Origin: an uncultured bacterium
GTDB lineage: Bacteria; Patescibacteriota; Minisyncoccia; Minisyncoccales; UBA5738
Assembly (NCBI GenBank): GCA_903847095.1
Contig: CAINCQ010000038.1
Coordinates: forward strand, 1-49,643
Length of the DNA: 49,643 nucleotides
Direction of reading: 5' to 3'
Below the pieces are notes generated by a model that ran no database searches, was not told where the DNA came from, and worked only from the letters and a program-made list of their open reading frames with translations. The position numbers and the translations under genes are program-made. Shown here piece by piece: positions 29,983 through 38,951 of the stretch; position 1 is the first letter of the stretch; every line of letters begins with the position of its first letter.

Positions 29983-30354
29983 TTGGATGAAACAAAACCG
30001 AGAAAATTCAGGTTGGTAAGCGTTTTAAACATAGCGGCTGGCGTGACTATCGGGCCACTGAAAAACGTGCTGGAAATAATAAACTCTATGCACGGACAAA
30101 CGGTCCACTCGACCCGGATACCGGAAGCAATGGAATTGTGCCGGAAAAAGATCTGCCGCGAATATCCAGGGCTTGATGTTCTGCTTGGGCCTCAGATCGA
30201 ACAGATGAAAGGGATAGTCCCGCCGGGAAGCAAAGAGGATATGGCATCAATATTCCTGCGCCATTGGCTGTCCGCGATGACAAATATATACGGGGAAGAA
30301 ATCCTACTTTTTCCCCTCCCCTACAAATTGGATCTGGCCAACCCAAGAACCTGA
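29983..30354 (+). CDS. hypothetical protein, 123 aa (TTG start)
   Basis: AGGAGG SD; TTGACT-N17-TATTAT promoter at 29894-29922. Confidence 0.6.
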   Translation: MDETKPRKFRLVSVLNIAAGVTIGPLKNVLEIINSMHGQTVHSTRIPEAMELCRKKICREYPGLDVLLGPQIEQMKGIVPPGSKEDMASIFLRHWLSAMTNIYGEEILLFPLPYKLDLANPRT

Positions 30355-30540
30355 GAATAATGAAAGGCGAAAAATTGGAAGTAATCCTTTTTTTCCGTAC
30401 TTTCAGATCTCTCTCCAAAAACAAGCGATGGATAAACATCGCTTTTATTTTACTTGCCAACGTTCTCATCGTTTGATTAAATTTCAATTTTACGGTAAAA
30501 AGCATCCAGCAAAAGCTCTTTCAAATTGGGAGGTCGAAAT

Positions 30541-30927
30541 ATGGTAGAAATTCAAACCGGAACGATGAGGCTTAAAGGAGAAGGCATCGCGGACCTTCTG
30601 GAACATTTAAAAGACCAATTTTCTTCGCGCCTGGCCGTACCGGTAAAGATAAAATTTTCCGGCGAGATCAGCGGACCTATGGCTCCCTGGCCTTATTACT
30701 CCTTGGTCATTCCGAAGAAAAAGAAAATCGGACCGTTCGAATACGGAAAAAATGATCTGGTTCTGATGGCAATATATCCAAGTATCTACGGACGCGCCCG
30801 CGGTAGAAGCGAAATGTTTTGCAGCTTATTTTACGAAAAAATGGAAAACATAGTTACGGAAGAATTACAGCGATTCGGCGAGCTTTTCGATATCGACATA
30901 ATTTATATCACCGAAATCTTCGATTGA
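30541..30927 (+). CDS. hypothetical protein, 128 aa
   Basis: GGGAGG SD then ATG at 30541. Confidence 0.6.
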   Translation: MVEIQTGTMRLKGEGIADLLEHLKDQFSSRLAVPVKIKFSGEISGPMAPWPYYSLVIPKKKKIGPFEYGKNDLVLMAIYPSIYGRARGRSEMFCSLFYEKMENIVTEELQRFGELFDIDIIYITEIFD

Positions 30928-30975
30928 AGCTTTAACAGGAATTCTAATTTCCTGTTTTTTGTTTCCCGGTTAGCC

Positions 30976-31003
30976 TTGACTAATCATTAACAATATGTAT
31001 AAT
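30976..31003 (+). promoter_or_regulatory. sigma70-type promoter
   Basis: TTGACT, 16 nt spacer, TATAAT, upstream of 31043 ORF. Confidence 0.75.
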
Positions 31004-31042
31004 ATTGCCAGTCAAACGCACCTTAAAAAGGAGGATTAAAAA

Positions 31043-32284
31043 ATGAAGGAATATCATCCGGATTTTGTATTTCCGGTAGTAAAAGAAGGACAACAATATC
31101 CTTTCGATGGGATATGTGAACAAATAATCAGAGAGCTGGCGGTACGGAATTTCAACATACCCGATATGAAGATTGATTTCCACCGATTCGGCTCAGGCCG
31201 GGCAAAGTGCGTCAGCGCCAACATCATTGAGGGGAATGATTTCCGGCTGTGGTTCAGCCGCGGCCTTGGAAAAATAGGAAAAACCGGCGCGAGAAATTCT
31301 TCAGGAGTGTCCATCATCATAATTCCAGGCATGGAACTTCTTCTCTATTCCCCCAGCGACGGCTGCGGTCCAACCCTTTATAGATACGTTGGGTCAAATT
31401 GGGCGGAAGACTGCGAATCGTTTAAAAACGGAATGTTCAGGATCGACACAATGCCCCCCTATATAGTCTATACTGGGAAAGGGAATAAATCGCCTGGTAA
31501 TTTCTGGCCTGCCGAACTTAACCTCGACAACGATTTCGACTGGCAAAACAAGCTAAGCCGAGGTCATCCCGCGTCCCTGAAAACGGATGAAATCTTCAAC
31601 CTGACCCGAGATTGGCTCAATAAAAATGTTCTGGCAACCATCCAAGCCCAGCCTCGGGCAGCCAAGCTGATCGATTTTTTCGAGCCGGAACAGCCGATAC
31701 CCGTCCCGTCCCGGATTGGTCCCCTGTTCACTCTCGCGGAAAGCCGCGACTGCACAAGGATCATTAAGGGACAAAAAGACATCAATCTTTTGGAGCGCGA
31801 AGATCAATTCGCCCTGCACATAGGAAGCAGATTTGTCTGGCTGGACGTTCCAAGCAACGACGGCGCCATCCCGGAAGCTGCTTACAACGGCTCCGTCTGG
31901 TGTGGCATAGGAGCCGTGGATCAAAACTCCCAAGCGGACGACCTGGATATTCCGGGATTCTTCCCTTCGATGGACCAGAAATACGTCGTGCGCGTAACTT
32001 TAAATCGGGCCAACGATGTATACATCGCCAACTTCTGGCCGTACGAGATGGTTCAAAAATCCCTCTTTGGAAAAAAGGAAGAAGGAGCCCATCTGACCAA
32101 CAGCGAAGTCAACCTTTGCACACAGGCCAGCGGAAGAACCGTGATCCCTCTCGCGTCGTACACCGGCGGATATTGGCTTCCGGTTATCCTGGTTAACCGC
32201 GAGCTGGATTTCGACGAAGTCGAAATCTTAAGCGGTCCTCGCCTGGACAGCATAATCAAAAGAGCATTAGAGGTAGAAGCTTAG
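31043..32284 (+). CDS. hypothetical protein, 413 aa
   Basis: Long ORF with AAGGAGG SD; followed by terminator. Confidence 0.65.
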   Translation: MKEYHPDFVFPVVKEGQQYPFDGICEQIIRELAVRNFNIPDMKIDFHRFGSGRAKCVSANIIEGNDFRLWFSRGLGKIGKTGARNSSGVSIIIIPGMELLLYSPSDGCGPTLYRYVGSNWAEDCESFKNGMFRIDTMPPYIVYTGKGNKSPGNFWPAELNLDNDFDWQNKLSRGHPASLKTDEIFNLTRDWLNKNVLATIQAQPRAAKLIDFFEPEQPIPVPSRIGPLFTLAESRDCTRIIKGQKDINLLEREDQFALHIGSRFVWLDVPSNDGAIPEAAYNGSVWCGIGAVDQNSQADDLDIPGFFPSMDQKYVVRVTLNRANDVYIANFWPYEMVQKSLFGKKEEGAHLTNSEVNLCTQASGRTVIPLASYTGGYWLPVILVNRELDFDEVEILSGPRLDSIIKRALEVEA

Positions 32285-32295
32285 AGAAAATAATA

Positions 32296-32322
32296 AATCC
32301 CGCGGCAACGCCGGGATTTTTT
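32296..32322 (+). terminator. Rho-independent terminator
   Basis: AATCCCGCGGCAACGCCGGGATTTTTT. Confidence 0.8.
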
Positions 32323-32407
32323 CTTGCAAATTTTTCCCCGATGGATTAACTTTTAACCAAGCTTGCGGATGTCCGCAAGACGCACTTTAAAAAAGGAGGC
32401 AGAAAAA

Positions 32408-33151
32408 GTGTTAAAAGGAAGAAAAGTGGCGCCGAAAGACTGCGTGATCTTTCCGCTGGACGGAGTGGATCCGATCGGAGCGGCCAAGCTGATCGAGGAA
32501 TTGAAGAACTATGTCGGATATTTCAAGATCGGGCTGGGTCTTAGTTCGGAAATGGGAACGCCTCAGGCCGTGCAAATGGTACACAGCCGCGGAGGAAAAG
32601 CGTTTGTCGACTTAAAAATAAACGACATTTCCAACACCGTGGCTGACGCCGTAAGAGCATTATCCGCGCAGAGCGTGGCCATGGTCAATATCCATGCCTC
32701 GGCAGAGATCGACGCCATGCTGGAAGTTGCTAAATATAAAGGCAACAGCCTTGCTTACGCCGTCACTGTGATTACTTCGCTGGACGAAGAAGAAGCGTTC
32801 CTCTCGTTCGGTATGCCGGTGAAAGCGAAGGTTCTCCAGTTCGCGCGCTTCGCGGCCCTGGCGAGAATGGACGGCATCATTTGTTCCGCTGAAGAACTGG
32901 CAATGCTGGCCAGCCATCATGAGCTGGACAAACTGTTGAGAATCGTTCCGGGCATACGGCCGAAATGGGCTCCGCCAAATGACCAGAGCCGGTATATGAC
33001 GCCGACCGAAGCCATTAAAGCCGGAGGCCCCGACATCAAAATGGTGATTGGCAGACCCATCTCCAAACCGCCGAAAGAAATCGGATCGCGGGTTGACGCG
33101 GCGAAACTAATCCTTGAAGAAATCGCAAGCGCCCTCGAAGCCTGCGCCTAA
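32408..33151 (+). CDS. pyrF: orotidine 5'-phosphate decarboxylase-like protein
   Basis: VIFPLDGVD; GYFKIGLGL; FVDLKINDISNTVADAV; RIVPGIRPKWAPPNDQSRYMTPTEAIKAGGPDIKMVIGRPI; GTG start after AGGAGG. Confidence 0.88.
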   Translation: MLKGRKVAPKDCVIFPLDGVDPIGAAKLIEELKNYVGYFKIGLGLSSEMGTPQAVQMVHSRGGKAFVDLKINDISNTVADAVRALSAQSVAMVNIHASAEIDAMLEVAKYKGNSLAYAVTVITSLDEEEAFLSFGMPVKAKVLQFARFAALARMDGIICSAEELAMLASHHELDKLLRIVPGIRPKWAPPNDQSRYMTPTEAIKAGGPDIKMVIGRPISKPPKEIGSRVDAAKLILEEIASALEACA

Positions 33152-33187
33152 ATTTTTCGCGCCGCAACGATTAAGGAGGAAATATTC

Positions 33188-33958
33188 GTGAGAAAATCGG
33201 CAAAGGAAATATATTCGCAACAGCGCGATTATTTTGACATCGCACGGGCAAGACAAGCCCTTTATGAACAAAGTAAAGACGGATGGCTGGTTGGTTACGC
33301 CGGAAAATACCTAGGCGCGGACGGAAAAGAGCACGCTTACGTCGGCCGCACCTACCTGAATTTTGCCATCCTGGAAGAATGTCCTTCCGACGACCTCGAC
33401 TTTATCGGCGAAGTCCTTGCCAAAAAAGCAAAAGAGGAGCTGGAAGAAACTCTGCCCTGGGACCGCCTGTCACTAAATATCGTACTTTGTGGAGCACCCA
33501 TTGGAGGCTACTGTCTCTCAACAATTCTTGGCCAAAAGCTGGGTTGCCGGACAATTAAAGCCGAAAAAAAAGTACTGGTTGTGGGCACCAAAGGGCTAAG
33601 GGACGAAACCAAGCTCATCCTAGACCGCCATGAGCTCCACGAGGGAGACTTGGTAATTATCGTGGAGGACGTCTGTAACAACTTCAGCACAACGCAAAAA
33701 CTGATCGAACTGATCGAAAGCTACGGCGCCATAGTGATCGCCATCGTCTGCTTCCTTAACCGGTCGCCCGATATCGACGAATGGTACACTTTCGATAACG
33801 GAAAACGCTCGATACCGGTTATCGCCCTGGTCCGAAAAAAAATCAAAGAATACCATCAGGATGATCCGGAGGTGGCCGAACAGATAGCACGCGGAGAAGT
33901 ATACTGGAAACCGAAGAGAAAAGAACAATGGGCCGCTTTAATGGCCTCTATGAAATAA
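33188..33958 (+). CDS. phosphoribosyltransferase-fold protein (orotate PRTase-like)
   Basis: DLVIIVEDVCNNFSTTQKLIELI resembles the PRPP-binding motif; directly follows pyrF with AGGAGG SD. Confidence 0.7.
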   Translation: MRKSAKEIYSQQRDYFDIARARQALYEQSKDGWLVGYAGKYLGADGKEHAYVGRTYLNFAILEECPSDDLDFIGEVLAKKAKEELEETLPWDRLSLNIVLCGAPIGGYCLSTILGQKLGCRTIKAEKKVLVVGTKGLRDETKLILDRHELHEGDLVIIVEDVCNNFSTTQKLIELIESYGAIVIAIVCFLNRSPDIDEWYTFDNGKRSIPVIALVRKKIKEYHQDDPEVAEQIARGEVYWKPKRKEQWAALMASMK

Positions 33959-33975
33959 ATCAGACAAGCGTAGAT

Positions 33976-34000
33976 ACCCTGCCTCAAGCGCAGGGTTTTT
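33976..34000 (+). terminator. Rho-independent terminator
   Basis: ACCCTGCCTCAAGCGCAGGGTTTTT. Confidence 0.8.
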
Positions 34001-34103
34001 GTTAATTGCTTGTATTCTCTTATATTGCCCTTGACTAAAGCGATTTTAAGAGGTAAGGTATTGCATTATGGAATTAGCGGCACATTAAAAAAGGAGACAG
34101 TTT

Positions 34104-34403
34104 ATGGATATCTTCGACGAAGCGACTTTCAGCAGGGAGGATATAGCAAATCCTTTGGCAACAGCTTTAAAAACAACATTTCTGGTAATCGGAATAACGG
34201 TAATATTAAGTACAATCCTTAATATCCCGATTTATCTGATTGCCGGACATCTGCCTTTATCGCAGTTCGGTTTTCCGGTCACCGGCTTTATGGACATCTT
34301 GCCGGTGTCTTACCTTGGAGTGAATATATTTTCAGTCCTGGCTTTAATGAAATACCTTTCGCTTTGCGGCAAACCCCTCGCCTGCGCGTGGTATCTAATG
34401 TAG
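34104..34403 (+). CDS. small multi-TM membrane protein
   Basis: AAAGGAG SD; hydrophobic segments; 99 aa. Confidence 0.55.
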   Translation: MDIFDEATFSREDIANPLATALKTTFLVIGITVILSTILNIPIYLIAGHLPLSQFGFPVTGFMDILPVSYLGVNIFSVLALMKYLSLCGKPLACAWYLM

Positions 34404-34411
34404 GGATGTGA

Positions 34412-34627
34412 ATGAATTACCTGGCTCTTTCCGATATGCTTAGCGTAATGCCGAGACATTACTACGCTATTTTTTACGCGCTGTGGGCCTTCGACCTTTT
34501 CAACGCTTTCCCGCCGGCGGAAGTTTATACCCTGAAAGGCCAGCTGATCTTTATGGCTATCAGCATGATCTTTGCCTTCGCCATCGGTTTCATCTTCGGA
34601 ACCCGGATGAAAACGAGTCCGTATTAA
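34412..34627 (+). CDS. small two-TM membrane protein
   Basis: 71 aa, 8 nt after the previous ORF. Confidence 0.5.
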   Translation: MNYLALSDMLSVMPRHYYAIFYALWAFDLFNAFPPAEVYTLKGQLIFMAISMIFAFAIGFIFGTRMKTSPY

Positions 34628-34652
34628 AGTCCAATATTATTGGGCTTTTTTT
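34628..34652 (+). terminator. Rho-independent terminator
   Basis: GTCCAATATTATTGGGCTTTTTTT. Confidence 0.7.
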
Positions 34653-34722
34653 GTTGTTGGTATTGACAATATGGGATATTTTATATATTATTTTCTCTAG
34701 TTCGTTTAAATAGGAGGACGTT

Positions 34723-35139
34723 ATGACGGTTGAAATTGTCGATAACACCGAGGAAACTCTAGCGCAGAAGATCGAAACGTGGCTTAAGATAAATTTGCCG
34801 GATAATTTCGAAATCATCGGCGATACAAATGGCTATGGAATCATTGGAATCGGTTACGCGGATACATGCGACCTTAAGTTCTTAGGAATTACTCTGAAAA
34901 AAGCTGACCGCTATTATTTCGGAACTATCTTCACCCAGAGGGTCGGCATAACCCAGGCTTATGAATACACAGAAGAAGCCAACCCGGCCCATTGGGTCTT
35001 TACGGTCTGCGGCAAAAAAAATCTTGAGACCGCCAATATTTTAGCGGACAAGATGGCCGAAGACTTCAAAGTATCGATAAAGGTGATTCTTAAGTCAAAA
35101 GAGCCGCAAAAGCAACAACCGATGGATTCCGGATGTTGA
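34723..35139 (+). CDS. hypothetical protein, 138 aa
   Basis: TAGGAGG SD; TTGACA-like -35 at about 34664. Confidence 0.55.
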   Translation: MTVEIVDNTEETLAQKIETWLKINLPDNFEIIGDTNGYGIIGIGYADTCDLKFLGITLKKADRYYFGTIFTQRVGITQAYEYTEEANPAHWVFTVCGKKNLETANILADKMAEDFKVSIKVILKSKEPQKQQPMDSGC

Positions 35140-35150
35140 GAGGTGAATGA

Positions 35151-35462
35151 ATGAATTTTCCAGACTGGTTTCAAAAAAACAAGAAGCTTGTCGCGTTGAA
35201 TTGTATCGCGCTAACCGTAGCGCCCTTATATACCTTGCTTGGCTTGCTGGCGAGCATCTTTTTAACAGGAGAAGCTTTGTGGCTAACCAGCCGGGCGATC
35301 GCAATAATTAAATCGGGGAATGGTCCGAATGATACCAACGCATTACGATTCGCCTCCATTAAACGGTCCTTACCTTACGTTTGTCTCTCCTGGACTTTTA
35401 TCTGTGTCTCATTACTAATCCAGGCAGGAATCACCAACGGTAGTTTACCCCTTTTTAAATAA
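35151..35462 (+). CDS. small membrane protein, 103 aa
   Basis: Two hydrophobic segments; starts 11 nt after previous ORF. Confidence 0.5.
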   Translation: MNFPDWFQKNKKLVALNCIALTVAPLYTLLGLLASIFLTGEALWLTSRAIAIIKSGNGPNDTNALRFASIKRSLPYVCLSWTFICVSLLIQAGITNGSLPLFK

Positions 35463-35474
35463 AGGGGTTTTTAT
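35447..35474 (+). terminator. Rho-independent terminator overlapping the ORF end
   Basis: ACCCCTTTTTAAATAAAGGGGTTTTT. Confidence 0.7.
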
Positions 35475-35512
35475 TTATTTCGACATGGCACAATGTGCTA
35501 AAATATCTGAAT

Positions 35513-36187
35513 ATGAGCCTTTTGAATACCAGATCAAAATATCTGCAAATCGCGTTTAACCGATCTTTGGACGAAGTCAAAGAAATGGTAACGCTATTGC
35601 CGCCCTCGCCAAAAATCATCATCGAAGCGGGAACGCCTTTGATCGTACGCTATGGCAACAAAGCGATCTCCGACCTTAATTACTGGTGGGCTAAAATTAT
35701 CGGCCGTCCGAGTTATATCGTCGCCGACCTGAAGACCATGGACCGGGGATCGACCGAAGTAAGGAACGCCGCTCTTTCCGGAGCATCGGCGGCCACCTGC
35801 CTGGGCTTGGCACCCATTGAAACAATCGATGAATTCATCAAAAACTGCCAAACGCAAAGGATCGACTCGATGATTGATATGATGAACGTCCCCTTCCCCT
35901 TCGAAGTATTACAAAAAATAAATAAACAACCCGACATCGTCGTTTTACACCGGGGAGTAGACGAACATTCCTTGAACCGGGAGAAACAAATCCCCCTGGA
36001 CCAGATCACGCGCATCAAAGGAGCTTACGGAAATGTTTTGATCTCGGTCGCCGGAGGGGAAACAACCCGGGAAGTGGTAAGCGATTTTTTCAACGGCGCC
36101 GACATCGCGGTCATCTGGCGTTCATTCTATGAAAGCCCGAAAAACACCGCCGCGCTCGCAAGTGATTTTTTGAAATTGATCAAATAA
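35513..36187 (+). CDS. OMPDC/hexulose-6-phosphate synthase-superfamily protein, paralog A
   Basis: YLQIAFNRSLDEVKEMV; IIIEAGTPLI; IVADLKTMDRG (DxKxxD); DIVVLHRGVDE; VSVAGGET-like ISVAGGETTREV. Confidence 0.82.
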   Translation: MSLLNTRSKYLQIAFNRSLDEVKEMVTLLPPSPKIIIEAGTPLIVRYGNKAISDLNYWWAKIIGRPSYIVADLKTMDRGSTEVRNAALSGASAATCLGLAPIETIDEFIKNCQTQRIDSMIDMMNVPFPFEVLQKINKQPDIVVLHRGVDEHSLNREKQIPLDQITRIKGAYGNVLISVAGGETTREVVSDFFNGADIAVIWRSFYESPKNTAALASDFLKLIK

Positions 36188-36223
36188 CCGGGAAAGATCC
36201 CGGATGATAACGTCGACACCATA

Positions 36224-37012
36224 ATGCTCGAAAAAAGGAAAAAATATTTACAAATCGCGCTTAACGGAACCTTAAGCGACGCACGCCGGATCGTGGCTTC
36301 TTTGCCGCCCTCCCAAAATATTTTGATCGAAGCCGGAACCCCTTTATTAAAGGAACAAGGCGCTCAAGCGATCCAGGCGATCCGCAGCCTTGCCCCGGAC
36401 GCCTATATTGTCGCCGATACGAAATGCGCCGACCTGGCCGATCGCATTGTTGAAATGATCTCGCAAAACCAACCCAAATCCACCTCCCTGGCCGGACCCT
36501 TGGCGCAACAAAACTCCTTTTTGGAAATAACGAAAAAGACCGCCGGCCAGATCGAAACAATACAAAAAACCGGACAACCAAACCCCGCCTTTCCGACAAC
36601 GCTTGGCGGCGCCAATGCCGCCACGGTTTTAGGAGTGGCCCCGGTGGAAACGATCAACTTGTTTATCGAAGAGTGTAAGATTAGACAAATCGATTCAATG
36701 GTCGATATGATGAATGTCGGGAATCCGCTGTCGGTTTTGAAAAAATTAAAAACACCGCCCGATGTTGTCATCCTCCACCGCGGCGTAGACGAAACGGAAT
36801 TTTCGCGTGATAAACTTATCCCCTATTACCAGATCAAACAGATCAAAGGCAATTTTAATGTACTGGTTTCCGTCGCCGGCGGCGACACGATCCGCGATGT
36901 CCAAAGCGCTTTTTTCAACGACGCCGACATCGTGGTAGTCTGGAAAAACTTTTATCAGGCGGACCAAGATACCGCCCGGCTCGCCGCGGATTTTTTGAAA
37001 GAAGTAAAATAA
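36224..37012 (+). CDS. OMPDC/hexulose-6-phosphate synthase-superfamily protein, paralog B
   Basis: YLQIALNGTLSDARRIV; ILIEAGTPLL; IVADTKCAD (DxKxxD); VVILHRGVDE; VSVAGGDTIRDV. Confidence 0.82.
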   Translation: MLEKRKKYLQIALNGTLSDARRIVASLPPSQNILIEAGTPLLKEQGAQAIQAIRSLAPDAYIVADTKCADLADRIVEMISQNQPKSTSLAGPLAQQNSFLEITKKTAGQIETIQKTGQPNPAFPTTLGGANAATVLGVAPVETINLFIEECKIRQIDSMVDMMNVGNPLSVLKKLKTPPDVVILHRGVDETEFSRDKLIPYYQIKQIKGNFNVLVSVAGGDTIRDVQSAFFNDADIVVVWKNFYQADQDTARLAADFLKEVK

Positions 37013-37030
37013 AAAGGCAAAAAAACGGCA

Positions 37031-37057
37031 AAAAAAAGGCTATGGATAGCCTTTTTT
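37031..37057. terminator. bidirectional terminator between convergent genes
   Basis: AAAAAAAGGCTATGGATAGCCTTTTTT. Confidence 0.75.
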
Positions 37058-37466
37058 AAATTTTGCTTTGGGACAAGCATCCCAGACACGCATCCACGTA
37101 TTTGGGGCTCACAAAAATGAAGCCGATAAAATCATCTTCATCGATGGATCGCACCGCGTAGCCTTCGTGGGGATAAGCCGCCGCGTTCTTGAAGAGACCG
37201 TGCAATTCCTGCGCCTGCGAAACCGACAGCGGTACTGCCCAACACTTACCCCGCTCCAAGGAATCGTCGAAAATAAGGGTATTTATAGCCACCTTCACGA
37301 CAATACTTGTTCTATGATGATCCGCAGGAAAACGTTCGACAAAATCAAAACATTCGTAAGGCGCATCCCTCACCATCTTGCCTTTGAAACCAACAACTTT
37401 TCCTTTTTTATCCTCAAGTAAACTAATACTTAGAGGCAGGTTTGTCCTCGTACTATTTTTCGCCAT
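37056..37466 (-). CDS. hypothetical protein, 136 aa
   Basis: ORF with AAGGAG upstream on the minus strand. Confidence 0.55.
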   Translation of the reverse strand: MAKNSTRTNLPLSISLLEDKKGKVVGFKGKMVRDAPYECFDFVERFPADHHRTSIVVKVAINTLIFDDSLERGKCWAVPLSVSQAQELHGLFKNAAAYPHEGYAVRSIDEDDFIGFIFVSPKYVDACLGCLSQSKI

Positions 37467-37621
37467 ACTTCAACTCACGCTCCTTAAAGTTCTGGCGTAA
37501 GACTATAAAGTATCGTCACGAAAGTCAAGACTTTACGGGGTATTTCCCAATAAAGGAAGAAGCCTTTTCTTAAAACAAAAATAGTGATAACTTGATAAAA
37601 AGAAAAATACGAGGTGATTAT

Positions 37622-37885
37622 TTGAACCGGGGTTCTTTAAAAGAATTATATGGAACAACACCATTCTGCGTCTGGTTTCTGCTGGCGGGAATACTGCTGT
37701 TTTCCGCGGCTTCGGCTTTCTCCTTTTTTGGAGCCTTTCAGATAGAGCGCGGTTTAGTGATCGCGGCTCTTGCTTGCGGAGTACTGGCTTTCAGCGTCTT
37801 CTTCTGGCTGGCAAAACCATTATGGAAAAATAGCGCCGACAGAAAAAAATTGACCCTTTTGGAAAAATATAATCTTAAGCGATAA
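37622..37885 (+). CDS. small two-TM membrane protein (TTG start)
   Basis: GAGGTG SD then TTG AAC CGG; hydrophobic segments. Confidence 0.5.
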   Translation: MNRGSLKELYGTTPFCVWFLLAGILLFSAASAFSFFGAFQIERGLVIAALACGVLAFSVFFWLAKPLWKNSADRKKLTLLEKYNLKR

Positions 37886-37900
37886 TCCTATCGCTTTTTT
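37877..37900 (+). terminator. Rho-independent terminator
   Basis: AAGCGATAATCCTATCGCTTTTTT. Confidence 0.75.
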
Positions 37901-37973
37901 GTTTCTGCTCTGGAAAAATAACCCGATAAATGATATCTATGCGGTTAAGCACGTTAACAAGGAGGTTTTGAAA

Positions 37974-38774
37974 TTGTTTCGCCCCGGCTACGCGCATATT
38001 ACCGGAGAGAACACGCCATGTTGGTATGAGATATTATGGATCAATGACCGGTTGCTGTTAAAAATCCGCGAAGAAGTCTTCATTCACTTCCAAGAATTCT
38101 TCGTTAGGCAGCCGGAAACTCCGCTTATTATCGATATGCAAGAAAGGTTTAAAAAAGATGGTTATCCGCTGGAAGCAATTTCCATGGATCCAAAAATCAG
38201 CTTGGGCTTCGGAAACCAAATCAGGTTTCTTTCCGAAAAAAAAGGTTTTTGGACCTATCTCGTTCCCCTGCCCAAAGCGGATACGGATGCCTTGCAGGTA
38301 TCGGCAACATTGACGCTGGCGACCAGCCTGCTTAGATCATTCAACATGAAGGCGATGACTGAAAGCGAATCCATTCAACAACTTACTTTTGCGACCAATA
38401 CCGATATCGGTTTTTACGGCGCGCCGATCGCGGGAGAAATCGGCATTCCTTTAAGAAATTTTTTGGCCCAATTGTACCGCGAAGAAAGAATGGAAGCAAA
38501 AGACTTCATTGATCTGGCGATGGTCAGGGCCTGGAAAAAGATGCACGGCAAAGTCAATTTCCACGAGAAAAACAAATTAAGTTTTAAGCTGGAAAAGGGC
38601 GGATTCTTCCACCTCGATTGCCCCGGTAACGCCTGCGGCCTGGACCCGTGCGATTATCCGGAGTCATTAGACAAAGGGTATGAATTCTGTCCTCATAACA
38701 CTGACACTCCGAAACAACAACTAGCTCTGTTGACCGGCCTAGCCGCCATTTGCACTCTGGCCAAAAAAAGCTGA
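37974..38774 (+). CDS. hypothetical protein with Cys-rich C-terminus (TTG start)
   Basis: AAGGAGG SD then TTG TTT CGC; CPGNACGLDPCDYPESLDKGYEFCPHN. Confidence 0.6.
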   Translation: MFRPGYAHITGENTPCWYEILWINDRLLLKIREEVFIHFQEFFVRQPETPLIIDMQERFKKDGYPLEAISMDPKISLGFGNQIRFLSEKKGFWTYLVPLPKADTDALQVSATLTLATSLLRSFNMKAMTESESIQQLTFATNTDIGFYGAPIAGEIGIPLRNFLAQLYREERMEAKDFIDLAMVRAWKKMHGKVNFHEKNKLSFKLEKGGFFHLDCPGNACGLDPCDYPESLDKGYEFCPHNTDTPKQQLALLTGLAAICTLAKKS

Positions 38775-38779
38775 TATAG

Positions 38780-38806
38780 TCCGCGGAAAACATCCGCGGT
38801 TTTTTA
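38780..38806 (+). terminator. Rho-independent terminator
   Basis: CCGCGGAAAACATCCGCGGTTTTTT. Confidence 0.8.
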
Positions 38807-38870
38807 TAATCCGGCAAATATCTTTTTTGGCTTAAGCAATCGACCACCGGACTTGGACCTGAACGTACAC

Positions 38871-38893
38871 CCCCAACCAAAGCTGGGGTTTTT
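38871..38893 (+). terminator. terminator-like hairpin
   Basis: CCCCA ACCAAAGC TGGGGTTTTT. Confidence 0.55.
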
Positions 38894-38902
38894 AGAAGAA
38901 TC

Positions 38903-38930
38903 AAAAAACCGCCTTTCTGGCGGCTTTTTG
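38903..38930. terminator. terminator-like hairpin
   Basis: AAAAAACCGCCTTTCTGGCGGCTTTTT. Confidence 0.7.
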
Positions 38931-38951
38931 TTATGTTCGTAAATAATCTTT

